DNA from: an uncultured Coriobacteriaceae bacterium
GTDB taxonomy: Bacteria > Actinomycetota > Coriobacteriia > Coriobacteriales > Atopobiaceae
Assembly (NCBI GenBank): GCA_902795065.1
Contig: CADBJR010000001.1
Span: 186,001 to 250,000 of the forward strand
Direction: 5' to 3'
DNA length: 64,000 nt
The notes below the pieces were generated by a model, which worked only from the letters and a program-made list of their open reading frames with translations, had not been told where the DNA came from and did no database searches. Shown here one piece after another: positions 35,672-43,961 of the stretch. Made by a program: the position numbers and the translations under genes. Every line of letters begins with the position of its first letter. Position 1 is the stretch's first letter.

Positions 35672-36630
35672 CAGAAGATGACACCTCCCATGACGAGGAG
35701 GATATAGGCGGCCATGCTGCCGAAGATCATCGAGTCGGACCGGTCGAGCATGCCGCCGTGCCCGGGCATGATGGTGCCCGAATCCTTGACGCCCACGCCG
35801 CGCTTGATGCGCGATTCGAACAGGTCGCCCACGACGGAGAGGAAGCCCTCGACGAGGCCGATCGCGATGGCGAGCGGCAGCGAGATGCTCTTGAGGTGGA
35901 AGACGCCGAGGACGACCCAGACGGCCACCGAGCCGACCATGCCGGCCCAGAAACCCTCCCAGCTCTTCTTCGGGGAGATGCGCGGCGCCATCTTGTGGAT
36001 GCCGAAGCGAGAGCCCACGAGATAGGCCAAGGAATCGTTCGCCCAGATCGAGAGCATGACGCCGAGCGCGAGCATCGCCCCCTCGATGCCGGGGTCGCTG
36101 CAGCGGATGAGCACGACGCATGAGAACGACAGCGACGTGTAGATGGGGCCGAACGCGGTCACGGCGACGTCGGCAAGGTTGGCGCGGGGCGTGAGCACGT
36201 ACCAGACGCCCACGCAGACGAGCAGGAAGAACGCGACGAAGACCATCGCGCGCACGCCGAAGATGCGGGCGATCACCGGGAAGAGCAGGGCTGCGGTCAG
36301 GCCGAGCACCTCGTTGGGCATCCTGCCGCCCATGCGGCACATCCTGAAGAACTCGGAGCAGCAGAGCCAGGCGTAGAGCGCGATGAGGATGGCGGTTGCG
36401 GTCCTTCCGAGGAACAGGCACCCCACCGTGAGCACGGCGTAGATGACGCCGTAGGCAGCGCGCGTGAGCAGCTTCTCGGTGAAGTCGCGGGCACGCTGGC
36501 CGCGGAGCTGCTTCGCCTCGTATTCGTCGGCGATGCGCTCGCGCCTCGCCTCCATGCGGTCGACGAGCTTGTCGATGCCGGCGCTCGTGGACGAAGGCTT
36601 GCCCTGCTCGGTCTTCTGCTCGTCGGTCAT
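35671..36630 (-). CDS. cdsA: Phosphatidate cytidylyltransferase
   Basis: This 319-residue enzyme makes CDP-diacylglycerol from phosphatidate and CTP. About eight membrane segments are visible, and the C-terminal signature is GDLFESRIKRGVGVKDSGTIMPGHGGMLDRSDS, starting about residue 262. The N-terminus (about 1-50) is charged and longer than usual. The ATG at 36630 is six bases after uppS. Confidence 0.94.
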   Translation of the reverse strand: MTDEQKTEQGKPSSTSAGIDKLVDRMEARRERIADEYEAKQLRGQRARDFTEKLLTRAAYGVIYAVLTVGCLFLGRTATAILIALYAWLCCSEFFRMCRMGGRMPNEVLGLTAALLFPVIARIFGVRAMVFVAFFLLVCVGVWYVLTPRANLADVAVTAFGPIYTSLSFSCVVLIRCSDPGIEGAMLALGVMLSIWANDSLAYLVGSRFGIHKMAPRISPKKSWEGFWAGMVGSVAVWVVLGVFHLKSISLPLAIAIGLVEGFLSVVGDLFESRIKRGVGVKDSGTIMPGHGGMLDRSDSMIFGSMAAYILLVMGGVIF

Positions 36631-36635
36631 GGCGA

Positions 36636-37412
36636 TCACACCCCACCGTACCGGCGCGAACGGCCCTGGAAATCCCGGATGGCGCGGAGCATATCCCAAC
36701 GCGAGAAATCGGGCCAGAGCGTGTCGGTCGCGTAGAATTCGGTATACGCAAGCTGGTAGAGGAAGTAGTTCGAGAGCCTGAGCTCGCCCGAGGTGCGGAT
36801 GAGCAGGTCGGGATCGGGCAGGCCCGCGGTATAGAGCTTGGATGCGAAGAGGTCCTGGTCGATAGCATCAGGATCGATTTCGCCTGCAGCGGCAAGGCGG
36901 GCGATCTCGCGCACGGCGCGCACGATCTCGGCGCGGGACCCGTAGTTCACGGCGAGCGCGAAGGTCATCCCGTCGTGGTCCGCGGTCTCGTCGAGACCGC
37001 GCTGGAAGACGCGGAAGGTCTCCTCGGGCAGCGCCTCGAGGTCGCCGAAGAGGCGCAGGCGGACGTTCTCCTGATGGAAGAGCGGGAGCTCTGCGACGAG
37101 CGTCTTGGCGAACAGCTTCATGAGCAGGTCGACCTCGAGCTTCGGCCGCCTCCAGTTCTCGGTCGAGAACGCATAGACCGAGAGGACATCGAAGCCCAGA
37201 CGCACGCTCGTGGTGACGGCCTCGCGCAGCGAATCGACACCGGCGACATGGCCCTGGGCACGGTCGAGGCCGCGCTTGGTCGCCCAGCGGCCGTTGCCGT
37301 CCATGATGATCGAGACATGCGACGGGATGCGTGCGAGGTCGATGTCGCCCAGCGAGATGTCGCCGGGCTCGTCGGCATAGTACGCGAGCAGCTTTTCGCG
37401 GTCGAAGCGCAC
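36636..37412 (-). CDS. uppS: Isoprenyl transferase (undecaprenyl diphosphate synthase)
   Basis: This 258-residue enzyme condenses IPP onto farnesyl diphosphate to make the cell-wall lipid carrier. The catalytic Asp38 lies in IIMDGNGRWA, and the conserved LSVYAFSTENWRRP and LLIRTSGELRLSNYFLYQLAYTEFY motifs follow. It starts directly after the frr stop. Confidence 0.96.
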   Translation of the reverse strand: MRFDREKLLAYYADEPGDISLGDIDLARIPSHVSIIMDGNGRWATKRGLDRAQGHVAGVDSLREAVTTSVRLGFDVLSVYAFSTENWRRPKLEVDLLMKLFAKTLVAELPLFHQENVRLRLFGDLEALPEETFRVFQRGLDETADHDGMTFALAVNYGSRAEIVRAVREIARLAAAGEIDPDAIDQDLFASKLYTAGLPDPDLLIRTSGELRLSNYFLYQLAYTEFYATDTLWPDFSRWDMLRAIRDFQGRSRRYGGV

Positions 37413-37967
37413 CTAGATCTCCATGACCTCGACGGTCTTGGCCTTGAGCAGGGAGTCGATCTGCTCGGTGAACGAGTCGGTTACCTTCTGGATGGCCTTC
37501 TTCTCACGCGAGAGGTCGTCCTCGGTGATCTCGCCCTCCTCCTCGAGCAGCTCCACCTCGTCGTTGATATCGCGGCGGACGTTGCGGATTGAGACCTTGG
37601 CCTGCTCGGCAAGCTTGTTGCAGTCCTTGACGAGCTCGCGGCGGCGCTCCTCGGTGGGCTTGGGGAACGGAAGGCGGATGCAGATGCCGTCGTTGGAGGG
37701 CATGATGCCCAGATCGGAGTCCATGATGGCGCGCTCGATGGAGCGAAGGGCGGTCTTATCCCACGGCTCGATGACGAGCAGGGAGGCTTCGGGGACCTTG
37801 ATGCCCGCGAGCTGGACGATCGGGGTCTGGACGCCGTAGTACTCGACGCGGATGTCGTCGAGCACGTGCGCGTTGGCGCGGCCCGTGCGGATCTTCGCGA
37901 AGTTGTGCTTCAGCGAATCGATGGTCTTGCCCATCCGCTGCTTGGCCTCATCGGTGAATTCGCTCAT
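37413..37967 (-). CDS. frr: Ribosome recycling factor
   Basis: This 184-residue protein splits the post-termination ribosome with EF-G. It has the family's start (KTIDSLKHNFAKIRTGRANAH), the YYGVQTPIVQLA segment, LPFPKPTEERRRELVK and a three-helix-bundle C-terminus. Length is standard. It starts two bases past the pyrH stop. Confidence 0.97.
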   Translation of the reverse strand: MSEFTDEAKQRMGKTIDSLKHNFAKIRTGRANAHVLDDIRVEYYGVQTPIVQLAGIKVPEASLLVIEPWDKTALRSIERAIMDSDLGIMPSNDGICIRLPFPKPTEERRRELVKDCNKLAEQAKVSIRNVRRDINDEVELLEEEGEITEDDLSREKKAIQKVTDSFTEQIDSLLKAKTVEVMEI

Positions 37968-37969
37968 CT

Positions 37970-38695
37970 CTACATCTCCTCGTCGACGACGGTGGTTCCG
38001 ACGTTCTCGCCCTGGAGCGCGCGCCTGAAGGCGTCCTTCTCCCCCAGGTTGAACACGATCATGGGCATGTGGTTGTCGTGGCAGAGCGCGGTCGCGGTGG
38101 CGTCCATCACCTTGAGCTCGCGCGTGAGCACGTCCATGTAGGTGATGGTGTCGAACTTGACGGCATCGGGGTTCTTGACGGGATCGGAATCGTAGATGCC
38201 GTCGACCTTGGTGGCCTTGAGCAGGACATCGGCGCCGATCTCGCAGGCGCGCAGCGCAGCGGCGGTGTCGGTGGTGAAGTAGGGGTTGCCGGTGCCGGCG
38301 GCGAAGATCGTGATGCGTCCCTTCTCGAGGTGGCGGATCGCACGGCGCCTGATGTAGGTCTCGGCAATCTGGCGCATCTCGATGGCGGTCATGACGCGGC
38401 TGTCCATGCCCACGCGCTCGAAGTAGTCCTGGAGAGACAGGCAGTTGATGACCGTTGCGAGCATGCCCATGTTATCGCCCTGGGCGCGGTCCATGCCGGC
38501 AGCAGCACCCTGGACACCGCGGAAGATGTTGCCGCCGCCCACGACGACGCCCACTTCGATGCCGTCATCGTAGACGGGCTTGATCTCCTCGGCGATGTAC
38601 TGGACGACATCGGGGTCGATGCCGTAGGCGCGCTCGCCCATGAGCGCCTCGCCGGAGAGCTTCAGAAGAACGCGCTTGTACTTGTAATCGGGCAC
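37970..38695 (-). CDS. pyrH: UMP kinase
   Basis: This 241-residue amino-acid-kinase fold enzyme phosphorylates UMP. Motifs include [56 protein letters not shown] and DGIYDSDP. It is placed between tsf and frr as in most bacteria; an 191-base gap with a strong hairpin separates it from tsf, so it probably has its own promoter. Confidence 0.97.
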   Translation of the reverse strand: MPDYKYKRVLLKLSGEALMGERAYGIDPDVVQYIAEEIKPVYDDGIEVGVVVGGGNIFRGVQGAAAGMDRAQGDNMGMLATVINCLSLQDYFERVGMDSRVMTAIEMRQIAETYIRRRAIRHLEKGRITIFAAGTGNPYFTTDTAAALRACEIGADVLLKATKVDGIYDSDPVKNPDAVKFDTITYMDVLTRELKVMDATATALCHDNHMPMIVFNLGEKDAFRRALQGENVGTTVVDEEM

Positions 38696-38789
38696 GATGC
38701 CCCCTTCGGTTTCGGTGTCGGACTATCCCTTAAATAGTACACCAGCACGCTCCGCAACGGCCCAACGTCGGGTGTTCACCGATAAAACA

Positions 38790-38862
38790 AGCGCCCCGCA
38801 CGTGAACTGCCTCCCACTTCTTGTTGTCCAAGAAGTGGGAGGCAGTTCAGGGGCGGGGCGCT
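38790..38862 (-). terminator. Very long hairpin terminator after tsf
   Basis: An inner perfect 20-bp stem (38804-38823 with 38829-38848) around a 5-base loop is capped by an outer 10-bp stem AGCGCCCCGC/GCGGGGCGCT (38790-38799 with 38853-38862). On the minus strand TTGTTTTATC follows. It lies 25 bases after the tsf stop. The stem is much longer than a normal terminator and may be a REP-like repeat used as one. Confidence 0.7.
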
Positions 38863-38886
38863 CTGGTTGCGGAATATGCGCGAAGC

Positions 38887-39753
38887 CTACTCGCCGAAGT
38901 TGAAGCGGACGAAGGAGACGAGCTTCACGGTGTCGCCGATCTCCTTGGAGACCTTGGCGGCGAGCTGGGAGACGGTGAGGGAGCTGTCCTTGACGAAGAC
39001 CTGCTCGTCGAGCACGTACTCCTTGTAGTACTTCTCGAGCTTGCCCTGTGCCATGCGCTCCTGGATCGCCTCGGGCTTGCCGGAAGCGGCAGCCTGGGCC
39101 TTGGCGATCTCGAACTCGTGGGCGACGACGTCGGCGGGGACGTCCTCGCGCTTGGCGGCGACGGGGTTCATGGCGATGCACTGCATCGCGACGTCCTTGC
39201 CGAACGCCTTGAACGCGTCGTTGGCGGCGGTATCGGCGTTGCCGATGGAGAACTCGACGATGTCGGCATGCTTGCCGTCGTGGTGGATGTAGCTCACGAG
39301 GGCGCCGTCGGTGGCGATGCGGGCGAAACGGTTGATCTTCTGGTTCTCGCCGAAGACGTGGATGTTCTCCTTGAGCTCGGCGTCGACGGTGTTGCCGTTC
39401 ATCGGGCAGGCGAGGAAGGCGTCGAGGTCGGCGGGATCGCAGGCGGCGACGACCTTGGCCAGCTCGTTGGCGAAGGCGCGGAACTTGGCGTTGGTGCCGA
39501 CGAAGTCGGTCTCGCAGGTGAGCTCGACGAGGGCGCCGACCTTGCCGTCATCGGTCACGTACGCGGCGATGGTGCCCTCGTTGGTGTCGCGGCCGGCGCG
39601 CTTGATGGCCTTGGCGAGGCCCATGGTGCGCAGGACGTCGACGGCCTTCTCGATGTCGCCGTCAGCCTCGACGAGGGCCTTCTTGCACTCCATCATGGGG
39701 GAGTCGGTCATCTCGCGGAGCTGCTTGACAAGTGCGGCGGTAATCTGAGCCAT
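38887..39753 (-). CDS. tsf: Elongation factor Ts
   Basis: This 288-residue exchange factor for EF-Tu has an N-terminal UBA domain (residues 1-50, ALVKQLREMTDSPMMECKKAL), the core signature DGKVGALVELTCETDFV and two subdomains with coiled coil. It follows rpsB with 31 bases between and is transcribed with it. A giant hairpin follows its stop. Confidence 0.97.
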   Translation of the reverse strand: MAQITAALVKQLREMTDSPMMECKKALVEADGDIEKAVDVLRTMGLAKAIKRAGRDTNEGTIAAYVTDDGKVGALVELTCETDFVGTNAKFRAFANELAKVVAACDPADLDAFLACPMNGNTVDAELKENIHVFGENQKINRFARIATDGALVSYIHHDGKHADIVEFSIGNADTAANDAFKAFGKDVAMQCIAMNPVAAKREDVPADVVAHEFEIAKAQAAASGKPEAIQERMAQGKLEKYYKEYVLDEQVFVKDSSLTVSQLAAKVSKEIGDTVKLVSFVRFNFGE

Positions 39754-39784
39754 TGCTCATCACTCCTTAGCGTGGATACGCGGT

Positions 39785-40552
39785 CTACTCGGAAACGGTG
39801 GTCTCGGCGGGCGCCTCGGCAGGAGCCTCTGCCGGAGCCTCGGTCATCTCCTCGGCGGAGATCTGCGCCTGGCCGCTGCCGGAAAGGATGGCGTCGGCGG
39901 CGAGCTCGCACATGAGCGCGACCGAGCGGATGGCATCGTCGTTGGCGGGGATGCCGAAGTCGACGACGTCGGGATCGGAGTTGGTGTCGAGCAGGCCGAT
40001 CACGGGGATGTGAAGGCGGTTGGCCTCCTTGATGGCGATCTCCTCGCGCTTGGTGTCGACGACGAAGAGGGCCTGTGGAAGGGCGGTCATCGTGCGGACG
40101 CCGCCGAGGTTGCGCTGAAGCTTCTCGAGCTCCTTGGACAGCACGGCCTGCTCCTTCTTGGGCAGCGTGGCCATGGTGCCGTTCTCGACCCAGCCCTCGA
40201 GCTCCTCCATACGCTCGATGCGGGAGCGCATCGTGACGAAGTTGGTGAGCATGCCGCCGAGCCAGCGCTGGTTGATGTAGGGCTGACCGGAGCGGTCGGC
40301 CTGGGCAGCGATGGGCTCCTGGGCCTGCTTCTTGGTGCCGACGAACAGCACCTTGCCGCCGCGGGAGGCGACGTCCTTCAGGAAGGTGTAGGCGGCATCC
40401 GCGCCGTACATGGTCTTCTTGAGGTCGAGGATGTAGATGCCGTTGCGCTCACCGAAGATGTAGGGCTTCATCTTCGGGTTCCAGCGACGGGTCTGGTGGC
40501 CGTAGTGGCAACCGGCGTCGAGCAGCGTCTGGATAGTGATCTTAGCAGCCAT
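39785..40552 (-). CDS. rpsB: 30S ribosomal protein S2
   Basis: This 255-residue protein has the S2 signatures HYGHQTRRWNPKMKPYIFGERNGIYILDL and PVIGLLDTNSDPDVVDFGIPANDDAIRSV. The C-terminus is rich in Ala, Glu and Pro (APAEAPAEAP repeats). AGGAGG lies just upstream. The 211-base 5' region contains several hairpins. Confidence 0.97.
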   Translation of the reverse strand: MAAKITIQTLLDAGCHYGHQTRRWNPKMKPYIFGERNGIYILDLKKTMYGADAAYTFLKDVASRGGKVLFVGTKKQAQEPIAAQADRSGQPYINQRWLGGMLTNFVTMRSRIERMEELEGWVENGTMATLPKKEQAVLSKELEKLQRNLGGVRTMTALPQALFVVDTKREEIAIKEANRLHIPVIGLLDTNSDPDVVDFGIPANDDAIRSVALMCELAADAILSGSGQAQISAEEMTEAPAEAPAEAPAETTVSE

Positions 40553-40625
40553 GGAAACCTCCTCAGGTTGTTCCTCCGTGCGATGTCATCCCCGTCCACC
40601 ACCCACACGCTGGCTTACGTGATGG

Positions 40626-40680
40626 GCACCCCGGTGCGCGAGTAGTCGCACGTGCGAAGTCTGCGCTGCATCATGCAGCG
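40626..40680 (-). promoter_or_regulatory. Structured 5' leader of rpsB, possible autoregulatory RNA
   Basis: Within the 211-base gap upstream of rpsB are three perfect inverted repeats: GCACC-CC-GGTGC (40626-40637), the palindrome TCGCACGTGCGA (40646-40657) and CGCTGCA-TCA-TGCAGCG (40664-40680). Ribosomal protein operons are often regulated through such leaders; whether S2 binds here is unknown. A promoter was not clearly recognised. Confidence 0.4.
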
Positions 40681-40763
40681 TGCCGCGCCCTATGCGCAGC
40701 AATTAGTTATGTTACCACGCCATTCCGCGTGAATGTGCAGGATTTTGGAGAAACACGGCGGTT

Positions 40764-41708
40764 TCAGGAACCCTCCGAACGGGGATGCGCCTGCCTCGTC
40801 GCATCTTTGAGGCGGTCGATCGAGACGTGCGTGTAGATCTGCGTCGTCGAGAGCGATTCATGGCCGAGAAGCTCCTGGACGGTTCTGAGGTCCGCTCCCC
40901 CGCCGAGGAGCTCCGTCGCGAAGGTATGGCGCATGGCGTGGGGCGTGAGCTGCGCATCCTTGCCGGCGGCACGCACGCGCTTCTCGAATACGGTACGCAG
41001 GGCATCGGTGGACATGGGGTTGCCGCGCGTCGAGAGGAAGAGCGCCCGCGTGGGCTTGGAGGGCTTCGCGAGGCGGGGACGCGAACGCTGGAGGTAGGCG
41101 CGCAGACGGTCGAGGACCTGCGGGTAGAGCGGCACGATCCGCTCCTTGCTCCCCTTTCCGAAGAGCCTGACCTGCGCCTCGGCGAAATCGATGTCCTCGA
41201 TGGAGAGGCCCGCGATCTCCGCTATGCGGGCGCCCGAGGCGTAGAGGAGCTCGAGGATCGCAGCATCGCGCAGACCGACCTCGTCGGTATCGTCGATAGC
41301 GGAGAGGATATCGGCGACATCGCCGTCCGCCATCGTCTTGGGAAGCGTGCGTGCGATCTTGGGGCTCGCGATGGCGGCTGCGGAATCCTGCGTCACAAGG
41401 CTCTCATGAACGAGCCAGCGGTAGAGCGCGCGGATGGCGGAGAGGTGGCGGTTCACGGTCTTCTCGGAGTAGCGCGCACGGTTGAGGTCGGCGAGGTAGG
41501 AGCGCAGCTCGCGGTGGCTGATGGTCGCGGGGAGCACGCCCTCGCGCTCGGTCCAGGAGGCGAAGGATGCGAGGTCGGCGCGGTAGGCGCGGACCGTCTG
41601 CGGCGAGAGCCCGCGGACATCCTGCAGATATGAGATGAAGCGATCGCACCAGCCGCGGAATCCCGCAGCCTGCCCGACGCGCTCCCCTGCCTCCCCCGAA
41701 CCGCTCAT
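40764..41708 (-). CDS. xerC: Tyrosine recombinase XerC
   Basis: This 314-residue recombinase has an N-terminal SAM-like DNA-binding domain (about 18-105) and a catalytic domain with R161, K185, H257-x2-R260, H283 and nucleophile Y292. It resolves chromosome dimers at dif with a partner recombinase. It follows trmFO with an ATGA overlap, as in Gram-positive chromosomes. It is a housekeeping Xer and not the integrase of the element at 0-2 kb. Confidence 0.92.
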   Translation of the reverse strand: MSGSGEAGERVGQAAGFRGWCDRFISYLQDVRGLSPQTVRAYRADLASFASWTEREGVLPATISHRELRSYLADLNRARYSEKTVNRHLSAIRALYRWLVHESLVTQDSAAAIASPKIARTLPKTMADGDVADILSAIDDTDEVGLRDAAILELLYASGARIAEIAGLSIEDIDFAEAQVRLFGKGSKERIVPLYPQVLDRLRAYLQRSRPRLAKPSKPTRALFLSTRGNPMSTDALRTVFEKRVRAAGKDAQLTPHAMRHTFATELLGGGADLRTVQELLGHESLSTTQIYTHVSIDRLKDATRQAHPRSEGS

Positions 41709-43036
41709 GAAAGCGCCTCGGCGAAGAGGTCGGTACGCTCGGAGACGAAGCAGGCGGCAGCATCGCGTCCGCGGGAGGCATACGCCCGCTTGCGGTCCGC
41801 CTTCGAGCGGATATGCACGTCGAGCGGCGGGATGATGCCGTAGTTCACATGCATGGGCTGGTAGTCCTCGGTCGCCAGATCGGTCGCGTAGGCCGCAAGC
41901 GCTCCGAAGGCCGTCGTGGGTGGGAGCACGGCGGCAGGGAGATCCCGGATGCGCGCATAGGTGTTGAGCGCGGCGAGCAATCCCGAGGCGATGGCCTCGA
42001 CGTAGCCCTCGGTACCCGTGATCTGGCCCGCAAGGGTGATATCGGACCCCGGTATGGCGAAGGTGCGGTCGAGCACGCGCGGCGCATCGACGAAGGAGTT
42101 GCGGTGCATGACGCCGTATCGGAAGAACTCCGCATGGGCGAGCGCGGGGATCATGCGGAAGACGCGCGCCTGCTCCCCGAAGGTGAGGTTCGTCTGGAAT
42201 CCCACGAGGTTGTAGGCCGTGCACGAGCTGTTCTCGGCACGGAGCTGCACGACAGCGAAGGGCCTCCTGCCCGTACGCGGGTCGATGAGCCCGACGGGCT
42301 TGAGGGCACCGAACGCGAGCGACATGAAGCCGGTGCGCGCGACCTCCTCGACCGGTTGGCAGGCCTGGAAGAGGTCCTTCGATTCGAAGTCGCGCGAGAG
42401 CACGCGCTCCGCACCCACGAGCTCGGTGACGAACGCCTCGTACTCGTCGCGCTCGAGGGGGCAGTTGAGGTAGTCTCCCCCGCTCGCGGCGGCATCGTCG
42501 TAGCGCGACTGGCGGAACGCACGGCTCATGTCGATCGTCGAGGCGTCGACGATCGGAGCCGCCGCGTCGAAGAACGCCAGGTGGTCGTCACCGAGACGCG
42601 CGCAGAGCGCCGAGAAGAGCGCGTCGGAGCAGAGCGGGCCCGCGGCGATGACGGCGGGACCCTCGGGCAGCTCGGTGACCTCGCCGCGATGCACCTCGAT
42701 GAGGGGCTCCCCCTCGATCGCACGCGTGACCGCCTGCGAGAAGAGCGTGCGGTCGACGGCGAGCGCACCGCCTGCCGCGACGCGCGTGGCATAGGCGATC
42801 TCGAGGAGCTTCGAGCCGTAGAGCGAGAGCTCCGACTTGAGCAGGCCTGCGGCCGAGTCCTCGTTGGTGGACTTGAGCGAGTTCGAGCAGACGAGCTCTG
42901 CGAAACCATCGGTCTTGTGCGCAGGGGATCGGTGGACGGGACGCTGCTCCCAGAGGTCGACGCCGATGCCGCGCGCCGCCAACTGGAGCGCGCACTCCGA
43001 ACCGGCGAGGCCGCCGCCCACAACCGTCACACGCAT
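41705..43036 (-). CDS. trmFO: Methylenetetrahydrofolate-tRNA-(uracil-5-)-methyltransferase
   Basis: This 443-residue flavoprotein makes ribothymidine at tRNA position 54 with folate as methyl donor. The FAD motif GGGLAGSECALQLA is at 7-20. WEQRP, AELVCSNSLKS, and GYVEAIASGLLAAL are diagnostic of TrmFO/Gid. The start at 43036 was chosen because the FAD motif is at the very N-terminus. topA, which often lies between dprA and trmFO, is missing here. Confidence 0.95.
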   Translation of the reverse strand: MRVTVVGGGLAGSECALQLAARGIGVDLWEQRPVHRSPAHKTDGFAELVCSNSLKSTNEDSAAGLLKSELSLYGSKLLEIAYATRVAAGGALAVDRTLFSQAVTRAIEGEPLIEVHRGEVTELPEGPAVIAAGPLCSDALFSALCARLGDDHLAFFDAAAPIVDASTIDMSRAFRQSRYDDAAASGGDYLNCPLERDEYEAFVTELVGAERVLSRDFESKDLFQACQPVEEVARTGFMSLAFGALKPVGLIDPRTGRRPFAVVQLRAENSSCTAYNLVGFQTNLTFGEQARVFRMIPALAHAEFFRYGVMHRNSFVDAPRVLDRTFAIPGSDITLAGQITGTEGYVEAIASGLLAALNTYARIRDLPAAVLPPTTAFGALAAYATDLATEDYQPMHVNYGIIPPLDVHIRSKADRKRAYASRGRDAAACFVSERTDLFAEALS

Positions 43037-43058
43037 CAGATTCCTCCTCGTCCGATCC

Positions 43059-43952
43059 TCAAGCTCCGCCTCTATTGTGCGCCAAGAACGCCTCCTTCGT
43101 GGGCGTGTATCTTCCATCGGGCAGCTTCTCCACCATCCCGAGCACCTCGAACTCGGAGAGCGCGCGCAGGATCTGCAGCACATCCTCGTTCATGCGCTCG
43201 GCAAGCTCCTGCGGTCGCAGGGGCGAAGCGAGCAGCGCCGAGACGAGCGCGCCTTCGGGACCACGCACCTCTTCAGGGATGAAGCGGAGGACCCCGTAGT
43301 CGGACGAGATGGCCTGCTCGAGGTCGCGTTCGTCGCTGACGATGCGCGCGCCTTCCGAGATGAGGCGGTTCGTGCCGCTCGACGTGGGCGAGAAGATCGA
43401 TCCGGGAACCGCATAGAGGGTGCGGCCGAGCTCCATGGCCGTCTCCGCGGTGCTCATGGTTCCCGACCGCAGGCTCGCCTCCGCGACGAACGTGCAACGG
43501 GAAAGCGCGGCGATGATGCGGTTCCGCCTGGGGAACTGGTAGCGTCGCACTTCGACACCCCAATCCTCAAGCGACACGATGGCGCCTCCGCGCAACGGCG
43601 CCTCGTGGAAGACGTCCGTCGATTCCGCGGGATAGATGCGGTCGGCACCTGGACCCGATACGATGACAGTCCTGCCTCCCGCATCGAGCGCTGCCCGCGA
43701 GGCCGCGCGGTCGCAGCCCCGAGCACCTCCCGAGACGACCGTGAGCCCGCATTCTGCGCTGATGCGCGCCGCCATCTCGGCCACGGCGAGACCGTAGGGC
43801 GTCGCACGGCGCGCTCCCACGATCGAGATCATCGGCGTGAGGAGCACCTCGGGGTCACCGAGGAGGAAGATGCGGGGCTCCTCCTCGAGGTCGAGGAGCT
43901 GGGCGGGATAGCAGCGATCCCCCGGCTTCACGAGATGGCGTTCGGGCTGCAT
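43059..43952 (-). CDS. dprA: DNA processing protein DprA
   Basis: This 297-residue protein loads RecA onto incoming single-stranded DNA during transformation. The Rossmann-like domain has ISIVGARRATPYG, VVSGGARGCDRAASRAALDAGG and FPRRNRIIAALS. The C-terminal winged helix (about 230-297) is present. The genes comM and dprA nearby suggest competence, but no pilus or ComEC genes are in the window. Confidence 0.94.
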   Translation of the reverse strand: MQPERHLVKPGDRCYPAQLLDLEEEPRIFLLGDPEVLLTPMISIVGARRATPYGLAVAEMAARISAECGLTVVSGGARGCDRAASRAALDAGGRTVIVSGPGADRIYPAESTDVFHEAPLRGGAIVSLEDWGVEVRRYQFPRRNRIIAALSRCTFVAEASLRSGTMSTAETAMELGRTLYAVPGSIFSPTSSGTNRLISEGARIVSDERDLEQAISSDYGVLRFIPEEVRGPEGALVSALLASPLRPQELAERMNEDVLQILRALSEFEVLGMVEKLPDGRYTPTKEAFLAHNRGGA

Positions 43953-43961
43953 GCGTTCCTC

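Noticed and set aside
40764-41708. xerC as the integrase of the mobile element at the left edge
   Set aside because: It sits in the conserved trmFO-xerC-rpsB order 39 kb away and looks like the housekeeping dimer-resolution recombinase.
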